A stretch of 64,000 nt of DNA from G965267185 sp965267185 (GCA_965267185.1 OZ253937.1:1302001-1366000); one strand, 5' to 3'; counted from the first letter of the stretch, positions 43,536-51,901 are shown. Notes: generated by a model not told the origin, from the letters alone. Numbers and translations: made by a program.

Positions 43536-44540
43536 CTACTTGTTGATCGTGCTTTCTTTGTTGAAAGCGTGGAACGAGAACGCGAAGGTCACGTCGTGCA
43601 CGGCGTCTTCCAATTTGCCATCCGGTCCGCGCCGCTGCACCACAACGTTGCCGATGTCCTGGCCGTTGGAGATGTTGCGCTCATCCATCGCGGCGTTCTG
43701 CCCGGGCTCCCAGGTGATCACCAGATCGCCCTTTTCGACCCGCCGTTCGCGCTTCAAGAGCTCGATCGACCAGGCTTCGTCTTCCACCGCGACGACATAA
43801 TCGAGCGGCCGAATACCCTCGGGGAACGAACCACGATAGAGGAAAGGCTGCGGCGAGGAGTCGTAGCCGGCATAGGGGTTGAAGCCGGGCCCACCGCGCG
43901 GGCTCACCAGGACCTGCCCATCGGGGAAACGCTCTTTGTACTTATCGAAGGATTCGACGCGTACCGGCAGCATGGTGAGCTGCGTACCGGTGTGCTCGCC
44001 GACGATGCCTTCACCGGTGAACTGCTGCCACCAGCTTTCGGTCTGCCGGTCCCACATCACCAGATCGGAGTTGCGCAGCTTGCCCGACACGCCAAAGTCG
44101 TAAATTTCGCCATTGACGTTGCGGTCGAACACGATGGCGGAGTTGCACAGCGGGCAGTAGGTCACCGTAATCGGTTTCCCAGCAAGTTCGTCGTTGACGA
44201 TCTCATGGGTCATCAGGATGCCCAGGGGATAGGCTTTCGCCTTGCCGTCAATTGCCACCGTAATGACCGGTTCGGTTCCCTTGTAGAGGCGGTCGACATC
44301 GGCGATCGACGCGAAACGCGGATTGTCGATCGGCGGGATGCCGTCCTTCGGAACGCCACCGGAGAAAATTTCGTCAAACGGTACATTATGCTGCGAGAAA
44401 TCGGTTCGCGGCCATTCCAGCTTCCAAAATGCCGGGTTTGCTTGCCCCGACGTCGACACGATCAAGAAAAGAACACCAGCACTTATTGCCGCGGCCGCGC
44501 GGCTCCAATTTTGGGTCGTAAGCAATGGCATGATGAGCAT
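43536..44540 (-). CDS. DUF3179 protein, tandem copy 3
   Basis: A 334-aa paralogue with a signal segment (AAAAISAGVLFLIVSTSGQA) and the same core: LMTHEIVNDELAGKPITVTYCPLCNSAIVFDRNV, SWWQQFTGEGIVGEHTGTQL and NVVVQRRGPDGKLEDAVHDVTFAFSFHAF. It is the promoter-proximal member of the triplet. An intrinsic terminator for the upstream SDR lies 47 bases before its start, so a promoter must lie in that short interval. Another ATG three codons in is an alternative start. Confidence 0.87.
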   Translation of the reverse strand: MLIMPLLTTQNWSRAAAAISAGVLFLIVSTSGQANPAFWKLEWPRTDFSQHNVPFDEIFSGGVPKDGIPPIDNPRFASIADVDRLYKGTEPVITVAIDGKAKAYPLGILMTHEIVNDELAGKPITVTYCPLCNSAIVFDRNVNGEIYDFGVSGKLRNSDLVMWDRQTESWWQQFTGEGIVGEHTGTQLTMLPVRVESFDKYKERFPDGQVLVSPRGGPGFNPYAGYDSSPQPFLYRGSFPEGIRPLDYVVAVEDEAWSIELLKRERRVEKGDLVITWEPGQNAAMDERNISNGQDIGNVVVQRRGPDGKLEDAVHDVTFAFSFHAFNKESTINK

Positions 44541-44586
44541 CCCAACTCTTTCATAGTGATTTAAATATCGTACCTACCCTTTGGGT

Positions 44587-44617
44587 AAAAAAAGATGGCG
44601 GCGCGTGCGCCGCCATC
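44587..44617 (-). terminator. Rho-independent terminator after the SDR gene
   Basis: On the minus strand a perfect 10-bp stem (GATGGCGGCG with CGCCGCCATC, four-base loop CACG) is followed by seven T. It lies 117 bases downstream of the SDR stop and directly upstream of DUF3179 copy 3, isolating the two units. Confidence 0.93.
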
Positions 44618-44733
44618 AGTTGCTCCAAGCGTAAGTAGAATGGAGAAGCACGATGATCATGAGTTAAAGATACCGGCTTTGAATAAGATTAACAGTCACA
44701 CCGCGTCACGAGTTTGTGACCCAAAAACCGCAG

Positions 44734-45579
44734 TTATCCGCCCTTTTGACGCTCCCGAAACGCCGTCCAATCGGCATCGGTCATCGACCTCATAATGTTA
44801 AATTGTCCGGCATTACCGACCCATTCGCCGCCGTCGATGGTCACCACCTCGCCGGTGATATAGCCCGCACCGTCCGACACCAGAAACGCTGCTAAATCGG
44901 CCAATTCCGGTATCTCTCCGGGCCGGCCTAAAGGCATGCGGGTTTCGAACTCACGCGCGTACTCTTCGGTCGGCAGCAGCCGGTCCCACGCGCCCTTGGT
45001 GGGGAACGGGCCCGGCGCAATGGCGTTGAGGCGAATATTGTGGGGGCCCCATTCTGCCGCCAGCGAGCGGGTCAGCGCCAACGCCCCCGCCTTGCCCATC
45101 GCCGACGGCACCACATAGGCCGAACCGGTCCACGCGTAGGTCGTGACGATGCTCAGAACGCTGGCTTTTTGTCCCGCCTCGATCCACCGCTTGCCGCACG
45201 ACAGCGTGAGATACGCCGCGCCGTGTAACACGATGCCGAGAACGGCATCGATGGCGCGCGGGCTCAACGTCTCGTAGCGCGCGAGGATGTTGCCCGCCGC
45301 ATTGTTGACCAGAATATCGACCGGCGCGGTTTCGAACGCCGCACCGACCATCGCGTCGACCGCTTCGGCGTCGCGGATATCGCATTGATGCACTTCAACC
45401 GCGCGGCCGAACTTATCGGCAAACTCCTTCGCCGTGTCGCTGAGCATTTCCTCGCGGCGGCCGCAGATCACCAGATCCGCGCCGAGTTCCATGAACCGGT
45501 GGCCCATCGCCTTGCCGAGCCCGGTGCCGCCACCGCTGATCAGCGCCCGCCGGCCGGCGAGCAAATCGTCTTTGAACAT
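44734..45579 (-). CDS. Short-chain dehydrogenase, 2,4-dienoyl-CoA-reductase-like
   Basis: A 281-aa SDR with the cofactor loop ALISGGGTGLGKAM, CDIRDAEAV and NNAAGNILARYE. The usual YxxxK active site is replaced by SAMGK (in VVPSAMGKAGALALTRSLA), the arrangement of the 2,4-dienoyl-CoA reductase branch of SDRs, where a preceding Tyr takes part. The NNAAGN motif also fits that branch. It would be NADPH-dependent and act in unsaturated fatty acid beta-oxidation. The adjacent acyl-CoA synthetase, divergently transcribed, supports this. Confidence 0.88.
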   Translation of the reverse strand: MFKDDLLAGRRALISGGGTGLGKAMGHRFMELGADLVICGRREEMLSDTAKEFADKFGRAVEVHQCDIRDAEAVDAMVGAAFETAPVDILVNNAAGNILARYETLSPRAIDAVLGIVLHGAAYLTLSCGKRWIEAGQKASVLSIVTTYAWTGSAYVVPSAMGKAGALALTRSLAAEWGPHNIRLNAIAPGPFPTKGAWDRLLPTEEYAREFETRMPLGRPGEIPELADLAAFLVSDGAGYITGEVVTIDGGEWVGNAGQFNIMRSMTDADWTAFRERQKGG

Positions 45580-45685
45580 ATCTTCGGATCTCCCCCTTCG
45601 AGTATCGGTAATCTAACCCCTACATTGCCCGTCGGCGCGGTCCGGCGCTATCGTCTTCGGTGGTTTAGTTCGGGGGGTGAGACAG

Positions 45686-47359
45686 ATGAAACCGGCGGCG
45701 AGTTACGAGGCCATGTGCGCGCAACACCGATGGCGCGTCCCCGAGCGGTTCAACATGGGTGTCGCCGTATGCGACCGGCAGCGGCAACGCGATGTGGCGC
45801 TGATCCATCCGCTGCCCGGCGGCGAGGTGCGCGAATATACCTTTGGCGATCTCAAGCGCCTGTCGAACCGCCTCGCCAACCGGTTGCGGGCACACGGCCT
45901 GAACGACGGCGACCGGGTCGGCATTCTGTTGCCGCAAGCCCCCGAAACCGCGGTCGCCCATATCGCCATCTACAAGGCCGGTCTGGTGGCCATGCCGCTA
46001 TTCGTGTTGTTCGGCGCCGACGCGCTGGAATACCGGCTGGTCAATTCGGGCACCCGCGCGCTGATCACCGACCGGGAAAACGCGGCGAAGATCGCCGAAA
46101 TTCGCGACCGCCTGCCCGACTTGGAACTGGTTCTGTCGGTCGACGGCCCGCGCGACGACGGCGCCGGCGGCGCGTTGGATTTTCACGGCGAACTGGCAGC
46201 CGTTTCCGACAAGTTCGATCCCGCCGACACGCTGGCCGAAGACCCGGCGCTGCTGATCTACACTTCGGGCACCACCGGCCCACCCAAGGGCGCGCTGCAC
46301 GCCCACCGGGTGTTGTTCGGCCACCTGCCCGGCGTCGAAATGATCTTCGACTTCTTCCCGCAGCCCGGCGACGTCGCCTGGACGCCCGCCGATTGGGCGT
46401 GGATCGGCGGCCTGTTCGACGTGATGATGCCGGCGCTCTACCGGGGCGTCCCCCAGGTGATCAACCCACCGGGCAAGTTCGACGCCGAGGCGGCCTACGA
46501 GCTGATCGCGCGCTTCGGCATCAACGTCGCCTTCATCCCGCCGACGGGCCTGAAGATGATGCGCCAGGTGGCAAACCCGCGTGACCGCTGGAACTACAGC
46601 TTGCGTACCGTGTTCTCCGGCGGCGAAGCGCTCGGCACCGAGCTCATGGGCTGGGGCCAAGACGTGCTCGGTGTGATTATCAACGAGGCCTACGGCCAGA
46701 CCGAGTGCAACGTCATGGTCGGCTGCTGCGGCGGCATCATGACCCCGCCGCCCGGCTCCATGGGCCGTGCCGCGCCGGGCTTCGATTTGGCAATCCTCAA
46801 CGAAGCGGGCCGGCGTGTCGCGCCCGGCGAATTGGGCAACATCTGCTGCAAGGCACCCAATCCGGTGATGTTCCTCGAATATTGGCAGCAACCGGAGGCG
46901 ACCCGTGACAAGTTCGTGACCGGCGAGGACGGCGCCCGGTGGCTGGTCAGCGGCGACACCGCGACTCAAGACGAGGACGGCTGGATCTTCTTCGTCGGGC
47001 GCGCCGACGACGTGATCACCTCGTCGGGCTACCGCATCGGCCCCGCGGAGGTAGAGGATTGCCTGTTCGGTCACCCGGCAGTCGCCATGTCGGCGGTGAT
47101 CGGCGTGCCCGATCCCGAACGCACCGAGCGGGTGAAAGCCTTCGTCATCTTGAACGACGAGTTCGCGCCGTCGGATGAATTGGCGCGGGACGTACAAGAC
47201 CACGTCAAGCGCCGCCTCGCTGCCCACGAATATCCCCGCGAGGTGGAGTTCGTCACCGAACTGCCCATGACAACCACCGGCAAAATCCAGCGCAAGGTGC
47301 TGCGCGAGCGCGAAGTGGCGAAGCTAGAAATCACTTCTAGAGCAATCAGCCGCCCTTAA
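45686..47359 (+). CDS. Acyl-CoA synthetase (AMP-binding, acetyl-CoA-synthetase-like)
   Basis: A 557-aa ANL-superfamily ligase that activates an acid via acyl-AMP. Motifs are LLIYTSGTTGPPKGALHAHR, INEAYGQTECNVMVG, WLVSGDTATQDEDGWIFFVGRADDVITSSGYRIGP and TTGKIQRKVLR, with the catalytic Lys. The layout matches medium-chain or benzoate-type acyl-CoA ligases. The ATG at 45686 follows a GGGGGG stretch. Its last 14 bases overlap the convergent PadR-associated gene, whose AT-rich composition is quite different. Confidence 0.9.
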   Translation: MKPAASYEAMCAQHRWRVPERFNMGVAVCDRQRQRDVALIHPLPGGEVREYTFGDLKRLSNRLANRLRAHGLNDGDRVGILLPQAPETAVAHIAIYKAGLVAMPLFVLFGADALEYRLVNSGTRALITDRENAAKIAEIRDRLPDLELVLSVDGPRDDGAGGALDFHGELAAVSDKFDPADTLAEDPALLIYTSGTTGPPKGALHAHRVLFGHLPGVEMIFDFFPQPGDVAWTPADWAWIGGLFDVMMPALYRGVPQVINPPGKFDAEAAYELIARFGINVAFIPPTGLKMMRQVANPRDRWNYSLRTVFSGGEALGTELMGWGQDVLGVIINEAYGQTECNVMVGCCGGIMTPPPGSMGRAAPGFDLAILNEAGRRVAPGELGNICCKAPNPVMFLEYWQQPEATRDKFVTGEDGARWLVSGDTATQDEDGWIFFVGRADDVITSSGYRIGPAEVEDCLFGHPAVAMSAVIGVPDPERTERVKAFVILNDEFAPSDELARDVQDHVKRRLAAHEYPREVEFVTELPMTTTGKIQRKVLREREVAKLEITSRAISRP

Positions 47360-47864
47360 TTGCCCACACTAATTTTACCAAAGCTCCGATACGCAAAATA
47401 ATTACTGGTGTAATGGAGGTGATGACTTGCCACCAATACCACATCCGTGCTTTTTGAAAGCCAAATCTAGGTAAAATATACTTCCTATATTCTTCTTCGA
47501 GATCGCCTAAAATGTGCTCACGCTCTGTCCTACTTAGGCAGAATGAAAGAAGCAAATTTGCGTGCATTGGGGGCGGAATCAAACTATCCGTCTCTTTAGG
47601 CTTGCTTTGTAAAGAACCAAGCTCCTCTATTTCACGCTGCTTCCGCAGAACCAGCAGCGCCTGATCGTAGAAATGCCTCATCTCAGAATTGCTGGCATGT
47701 TTCGAAGTAACGTGCTGCTCAAGAGAGTTTAGTTGCTCCTCGGTTAACTCGTTGACCGATAACTCGCCCATATCGAGAAAATCGAGATCATCTTCAATCA
47801 TCCGGATGAATTGGTTTGCATTAACATCTACCATCCCCCCGGTTTCCTTTTTTGAATGGTCCAT
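47346..47864 (-). CDS. PadR-linked membrane protein (permease prefix domain 2 like)
   Basis: A 172-aa protein with the C-terminal motif HILGDLEEEYRKYI then ARMWYWWQVITSITPVIILRI, matching the permease prefix domain normally fused to or paired with MacB/FtsX-type permeases and PadR regulators. The N-terminal half is hydrophilic and helical. A single membrane segment is at the C-terminus. Base composition is much more AT-rich than its neighbours, suggesting transfer. No permease or ATPase gene follows, so it may be a remnant or a stand-alone partner of the PadR gene. Confidence 0.75.
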   Translation of the reverse strand: MDHSKKETGGMVDVNANQFIRMIEDDLDFLDMGELSVNELTEEQLNSLEQHVTSKHASNSEMRHFYDQALLVLRKQREIEELGSLQSKPKETDSLIPPPMHANLLLSFCLSRTEREHILGDLEEEYRKYILPRFGFQKARMWYWWQVITSITPVIILRIGALVKLVWAIKGG

Positions 47865-47870
47865 CTTGCA

Positions 47871-48197
47871 CTAAGCTCCGACGTTTAGAAGTTCTCCATA
47901 TACTCGCCCATATTTGTCTTTCTCCTGCCTAAGTGCTTGCTGGCCAAGCGCTTCAATTTTATAGAACTTTTTGGCTCGTCCCCCTCGTTCCGGTGTGGGC
48001 TCTCCCACTCTAGATGAAACGTATCCTTTGCGCTCCAAACGACTTAAGGTCGTGTAAACTGCGCCAATCGAAATGTGACGATCTGCGTTATCTTCTATTT
48101 TTTGCCGAATTTTCATTCCATATGAATTCGATCCGAGCGTCACCAAAGCGACTAGTACTTCTCGTTCGAAATCTCCAAGGCTCTTTCCATGGCTCAT
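47871..48197 (-). CDS. PadR family transcriptional regulator
   Basis: A 108-aa winged-helix regulator beginning MSHGKSLGDFEREVLVALVTLG. It has GMKIRQKIEDNADRHISIGAVYTTLSRLERKGYVSSRVGEPTPERGGRAKKFYKI, the PadR recognition helix and wing. The ATG at 48197 has GGGAG with ideal spacing, so longer in-frame starts were rejected. It is co-oriented with the membrane gene (six bases) and probably represses its own operon through the dyad upstream. Its AT-rich composition differs from the surroundings. Confidence 0.88.
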   Translation of the reverse strand: MSHGKSLGDFEREVLVALVTLGSNSYGMKIRQKIEDNADRHISIGAVYTTLSRLERKGYVSSRVGEPTPERGGRAKKFYKIEALGQQALRQEKDKYGRVYGELLNVGA

Positions 48198-48263
48198 TTT
48201 TGCTCCCATCGTCAGCGGTGTCCGTGTCTGCAGCAAACCGGGAATATCCGATATCTACTACAG

Positions 48264-48278
48264 CGTATAATATATACG
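48264..48278. promoter_or_regulatory. Dyad operator candidate upstream of the PadR gene
   Basis: CGTATAATATATACG is a perfect 6-3-6 inverted repeat that includes a TATAAT -10 match. It sits 66 bases before the PadR start and 57 bases before the DUF488 start, in the divergent intergenic region. PadR autoregulation is inferred. Confidence 0.45.
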
Positions 48279-48335
48279 AGATTACACAGATGATTCGCCA
48301 CCTCGATATAGCAACTTATGTCGATGGGATTAGCT

Positions 48336-48773
48336 ATGACCGTTTTCACCATCGGATTCACTAAAACCTCGGCGGCGAATTTTTTCGGCCGCTTGAAAGA
48401 CGCCGGTGTGAAAAGTGTCATCGATGTGCGCCTCAACAACACGTCGCAACTCGCCGGTTTCGCCAAGGCGTCCGACTTGGAATATTTTCTCCAAGAGATT
48501 GGTGGTATCGCCTACCGGCCCGAGCCGATGCTGGCGCCGACCCAAGACATCATCGATGGCTGGCGCAAGGAAAAGCGGCCCTGGGAGGAATTCGAAGCGC
48601 GCTACAAAGGCCTCATGGCGGAACGCCAGATCGAGGCGGACCTCACGCCCGACGTGCTCGAAGGCGCGTGTCTCTTGTGCAGCGAAGATAAGCCGCACAA
48701 TTGTCATCGGCGGCTGGTGCTGGAATATCTCGAAGACAAATGGGGCAAGCCGCTCGACGTGCGGCACTTGTAA
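48336..48773 (+). CDS. DUF488 domain-containing protein
   Basis: A 145-aa DUF488 protein. Signature elements are TVFTIGFTKTSAANFF at the start, VIDVRLNNTSQLAGFAKASDLEYFL and LLCSEDKPHNCHRRLVLEYL, the last with the conserved C-x-x-x-x-x-x-x-C-H-R core. Family function is unknown. The ATG at 48336 has GGGA seven bases upstream and gives the usual length. A palindromic repeat follows 11 bases after the stop. Confidence 0.88.
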   Translation: MTVFTIGFTKTSAANFFGRLKDAGVKSVIDVRLNNTSQLAGFAKASDLEYFLQEIGGIAYRPEPMLAPTQDIIDGWRKEKRPWEEFEARYKGLMAERQIEADLTPDVLEGACLLCSEDKPHNCHRRLVLEYLEDKWGKPLDVRHL

Positions 48774-48784
48774 TACGTCAAAGA

Positions 48785-48853
48785 CCTCATCCTGAGCCTG
48801 CCGAAGGATGAGGAATCCCGTCCACCTCGTGCTTCGACAAGCTCAGCATGAGG
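48785..48853. repeat. Palindromic repeat (type A), intergenic copy
   Basis: This copy spans CCTCATCCTGAGCCTGCCGA to GCTTCGACAAGCTCAGCATG and AGG. Its arms pair as in the copy at 42355-42422. It sits between the convergent DUF488 and cupin genes and could also act as a transcription-ending structure. Confidence 0.85.
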
Positions 48854-48864
48854 TGGACATTTTC

Positions 48865-49194
48865 CTAGCGCTTGTACTCGATCTCGAAACCGGAAACGGT
48901 GACGTCGCCGGTGTTGACCGCGTTGTGCTCCACGGGGGCCTGGTAGGCCGAGGCACCGCCGGGCTTGTAGGAAAACACCGCGCTGGTGCCGTCGGCGAAG
49001 TGGGAGGTGAGTTCCCCTTCCGACTGGTGCATGACCACGTAGTCGTACTCGTGGAGATGCCAGCCCGTCTGCTCGCCCGGATGGAGGATATATTGGGTGA
49101 TCCGGGTTTTATCGTCTTCGAACACCAGGATCGGATCGGCGCACGTGCGGCCGCCAGTGAGGTCTTCGGTTGGGTCTTTGAGTTGCGTCGACAT
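48865..49194 (-). CDS. Cupin domain-containing protein
   Basis: A 109-aa single-domain cupin. Motif 1 is HPGEQTGWHLHEYDYVVMHQSEGEL (metal-binding His pair and Glu) and motif 2 YQAPVEHNAVNTGDV. The fold binds a metal and often acts as a small dioxygenase, isomerase or sensor. Nearby is a nucleoside hydrolase transcribed in the same direction, but the 84-base gap gives no strong link. The reaction is unknown. Confidence 0.82.
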   Translation of the reverse strand: MSTQLKDPTEDLTGGRTCADPILVFEDDKTRITQYILHPGEQTGWHLHEYDYVVMHQSEGELTSHFADGTSAVFSYKPGGASAYQAPVEHNAVNTGDVTVSGFEIEYKR

Positions 49195-49278
49195 GTGTTC
49201 CCGTCTCCATTTCGCAGGCGCTTATTATTGCGTGGAAACATCTTGGGTAATCGGCAGCGGCCGATCAAGCCCCGCTAA

Positions 49279-50211
49279 TCACAGCCGTGCCAGGCGCTCG
49301 ATCAGCAGGTCATAGAACCTCTCGGCGTCGGCCTTCCGCATCCACAACGTGTCGGCCGGCCGGCCGCTGACACCCCACATATCGACGACCGTCATCCCGA
49401 GGGTCAGCTCCGAAGTGGTTTCGACCGCCACATTGACCTGGGCGCCGCTGAACAGGCTGGGCTCGATGAGCCAAGCGATGGGGCACGGGTCGTGCAGCGG
49501 CCCGCCGGGCGCGCCATAACGCTCGGGATCGGCGTTGTCATAATAGGCGAGCATGCCGGCGACCGCCTGGGCGACAGGCGTTCCGATAGCGCGAATGCGG
49601 TCGAGCCGCTCGGGCGTGGTGAGGATTTGCTCGGTCAAGTCGAGGCCGAAAACGACCTTCGGCGCGCCGCATGCGAAGACGATCTGCGCCGCGTCGGGAT
49701 CGGACAGAATGTTGAACTCGGCGACCGGTGAGAGGCGGCTGCCCGTGGCATAGGCGCCGCCCATGAGAACGATCCGGTCGATCTTACCGGCGATCTCGGG
49801 CGCCTTCTGGAGCGCCGCCGCCACATTGGTGAGCGGCCCTGTGGGGACCAGCGTAAGGGGTGCATCGGCGGCGCGGCAGGTCTCGACGATGTAATCGACA
49901 GCGTGACCCTCGGCCAACGGCGATGACGGTTCATGGATGGGGTAGCCGTCGATGCCGGTGCTGCCGTGCACCGCCTCGGCGGTGATGGGCGCGTGCACCA
50001 ACGGTCTGTCGCAACCGGCGTAGACCGGAATGTCGCTGCGGCCCGCCAATTCCAGAATCAGCCGCGCGTTACGCTGAGTGAGTTCAAGCGGCACGTTGCC
50101 GGCGACCGTGGTCACGCCGAGGATATCGAGCTCGGGCGCGGCGCAGGCCAGCAGCAACATCACCGCGTCGTCCTCCCCCGGATCGCAATCGATAATGATG
50201 GGCCGCGCCAC
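49279..50211 (-). CDS. Inosine-uridine-preferring nucleoside hydrolase family
   Basis: A 310-aa ribonucleoside hydrolase that splits the N-glycosidic bond. The calcium-binding signature PIIIDCDPGEDDAVMLLLA lies at the start, then LTLVPTGPLTNVAAAL, KIDRIVLMGGAYATGS, FNILSDPDAAQIVF and the Asp-His near PLHDPCPIAW. The start is GTG at 50211, with GGGGGG seven bases upstream; the longer in-frame ORF reads into the divergent oxygenase gene. It divides the intergenic region with the IPNS-like gene. Confidence 0.92.
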   Translation of the reverse strand: MARPIIIDCDPGEDDAVMLLLACAAPELDILGVTTVAGNVPLELTQRNARLILELAGRSDIPVYAGCDRPLVHAPITAEAVHGSTGIDGYPIHEPSSPLAEGHAVDYIVETCRAADAPLTLVPTGPLTNVAAALQKAPEIAGKIDRIVLMGGAYATGSRLSPVAEFNILSDPDAAQIVFACGAPKVVFGLDLTEQILTTPERLDRIRAIGTPVAQAVAGMLAYYDNADPERYGAPGGPLHDPCPIAWLIEPSLFSGAQVNVAVETTSELTLGMTVVDMWGVSGRPADTLWMRKADAERFYDLLIERLARL

Positions 50212-50287
50212 CGCCGATCCCCCCGCATGTGTTTTGCCAAATATCGGCCGATCCGCTCTATAATGCCGCCAAAAGAAAGGATAAGCG

Positions 50288-51310
50288 ATGAGCGCCGAAG
50301 CTGAAGTCCTCGAAACAGTCATGGCCGCCCCTGCCGACGCCATCCCGGTTATCGACATCGGGCCGATGCTGGCGGGCGAAACTGGCGCGGTCGAGCGGGT
50401 GGCCAACGAAATTCACCGGGCCTGCACGGAGATCGGTTTCTTTTTCATCCTCAATCACGGCATGGACGAGGGTATCGTCGAACGCGCTTTCGACGCCTCG
50501 CGGGCGTTTTTCGCCCTGCCGTTCGAAGATAAGATGAAGGTGCGGATGAACCGCCACCAGTGCGGTTACATGCCGCCCAATGTCTCGGTTCACACCGACA
50601 CCTTCGAGAAACGCCAGGGCGCCATGCGGGCGCAGGTGAGCGAAGCGTTCAAGTTCACCTTCGATCTCCGTCCCGACGATCCCGACTACGGCCAGAACCG
50701 CCGGTTCCGCGGCCACAATAAATGGCCCAACCCGAATGCCGTGCCCGGCCTTCACGACGCCTTCATGGCGTTTCATGTCGCCTTCGAAGCGCTGGGGCGC
50801 AAGCTGCTGGCACCGCTGTCGGTCTCGCTGAACATGCCGGCGGATTTCTTCGATGCCGCCTTCGAACGGTCGAGTTCGATGACCCGGATCGCCTACTACC
50901 CGGCGATCGGCAACGACGCCAATCAGATCACCCTGCCGGGCCATCGCGACATATCTTTTCTGTCGATGATCCCGCCGGCGACACGTCCGGGATTGGAGAT
51001 ACAGCTACCGTCGGGACAGTGGGTCGAACAGCCGGTGATCCCGGAGGCGATTTTGGTCAATACCGGCAACACCCTGGTGCGCTGGATCAACGACGCCTAC
51101 ATCGCCACGCCGCACCGGGTGCGCGCCGATCCCGACGAAGCGCGCTACTCCAATATCTTTTTTCTCTACCCCAACGTGGATGCGGTGCTGGAATGCGTGC
51201 CGAGCTGCCAGGGCCCGAGCAACCCCGCGCACTATCCGCCGATCAGCTTCGGCGACTTTCACGCCGAATATGCGGCGCGTAACTTCGGTTATGCGGAGGA
51301 CTGGGACTAG
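50288..51310 (+). CDS. Isopenicillin-N-synthase-like 2-oxoglutarate/Fe(II) oxygenase
   Basis: A 340-aa double-stranded beta-helix dioxygenase. The N-terminal domain (PVIDIGPMLAGETG, ACTEIGFFFILNHGMDE) is the IPNS DIOX_N type. The iron triad appears as His and Asp in LPGHRDISFLSM and His in TPHRVRADPD; the Arg for 2-oxoglutarate is in RYSNIFFLYP. Oxidation of a small natural metabolite is likely. It is transcribed away from the nucleoside hydrolase and ends next to clustered repeats. Confidence 0.88.
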   Translation: MSAEAEVLETVMAAPADAIPVIDIGPMLAGETGAVERVANEIHRACTEIGFFFILNHGMDEGIVERAFDASRAFFALPFEDKMKVRMNRHQCGYMPPNVSVHTDTFEKRQGAMRAQVSEAFKFTFDLRPDDPDYGQNRRFRGHNKWPNPNAVPGLHDAFMAFHVAFEALGRKLLAPLSVSLNMPADFFDAAFERSSSMTRIAYYPAIGNDANQITLPGHRDISFLSMIPPATRPGLEIQLPSGQWVEQPVIPEAILVNTGNTLVRWINDAYIATPHRVRADPDEARYSNIFFLYPNVDAVLECVPSCQGPSNPAHYPPISFGDFHAEYAARNFGYAEDWD

Positions 51311-51326
51311 TCGTGCTGATAACGCC

Positions 51327-51353
51327 CCATCCTTCGACAAGCTCAGGATGAGG
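51327..51353. repeat. Palindromic repeat (type A), half copy
   Basis: CATCCTTCGACAAGCTCAGG followed by ATGAGG represents one arm of the type A repeat. It folds by itself with CATCCT and AGGATG. It lies 17 bases after the oxygenase stop, upstream of a second repeat type. Confidence 0.75.
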
Positions 51354-51377
51354 AAATTGGATCAAGGTCAAACAAAA

Positions 51378-51499
51378 CCCTCTCCCTGAGGGAGAGGGTG
51401 GCGAGCGGTAGCGAGCCGGGTGAGGGTTTAGGGACGGTTGAGTGTGACCTCGATATATCTTACCCCCTCACCCCAACCCCTCTCCCCATGGGAGAGGGG
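51378..51499. repeat. Long palindromic repeat (type B)
   Basis: The ends are CCCTCTCCCTGAGGGAGAGG at 51378 and CCCCTCTCCCCATGGGAGAG near 51477, both self-complementary. Interior GGTGAGGG and CCCTCACC also pair, so the whole 122-base unit can fold as a long hairpin or two clovers. Similar dispersed elements are common in alphaproteobacterial genomes. It sits between the oxygenase and a small minus-strand membrane gene. Confidence 0.8.
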
Positions 51500-51519
51500 C
51501 TTAGCGCACATAACGGCGG

Positions 51520-51747
51520 TCAGCAGAGGCGGTGCTTCTGGTCCATGCGCAGCGCGGCCAAATCCTGCTCCCACTGCTCCTCGCCGGGCTCCTGATAAAT
51601 ACCGAGGGTCGCCTTGTGGTAATCGAAATTATCCTCGCCCTCGACCGGTTCCTTGTCCCAGCTATCCTTGGTGGTCAGCGCCGACCAGGTGCCGACGACA
51701 ATAACGAGCGCGAGTACGCCAAGGATGACCCAAGCTTCTATCGTCAC
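51520..51747 (-). CDS. Small single-span membrane protein
   Basis: A 75-aa protein, MTIEAWVILGVLALVIVVGT, with a single N-terminal membrane helix followed by a hydrophilic acidic tail (SWDKEPVEGEDNFDYHKATL). Its ATG is preceded by GGGAGAATC. The composition and one-helix topology suggest a real gene, though no family was recognised. Confidence 0.6.
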   Translation of the reverse strand: MTIEAWVILGVLALVIVVGTWSALTTKDSWDKEPVEGEDNFDYHKATLGIYQEPGEEQWEQDLAALRMDQKHRLC

Positions 51748-51901
51748 GGCGATTCTCCCACAGGTTTGCGAACCAAAGCGGCTCTAATCTGCCATTTTTC
51801 GCGCGCCTTGGAAATCACATCTCGGCGAGCGTTGCCAGAATGGGCTAACACTCTTAAAAATCAAAGAAAATAGCCCCTGACAACGGAATTGTGGGAGAGA
51901 G

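Noticed and set aside
45998..47227. 409-codon open frame on the minus strand
   Set aside because: It lies wholly antisense to the acyl-CoA synthetase, whose motifs are unambiguous. Its composition (Val, Gly, His, Arg-rich) is that of a mirror frame in GC-rich DNA.
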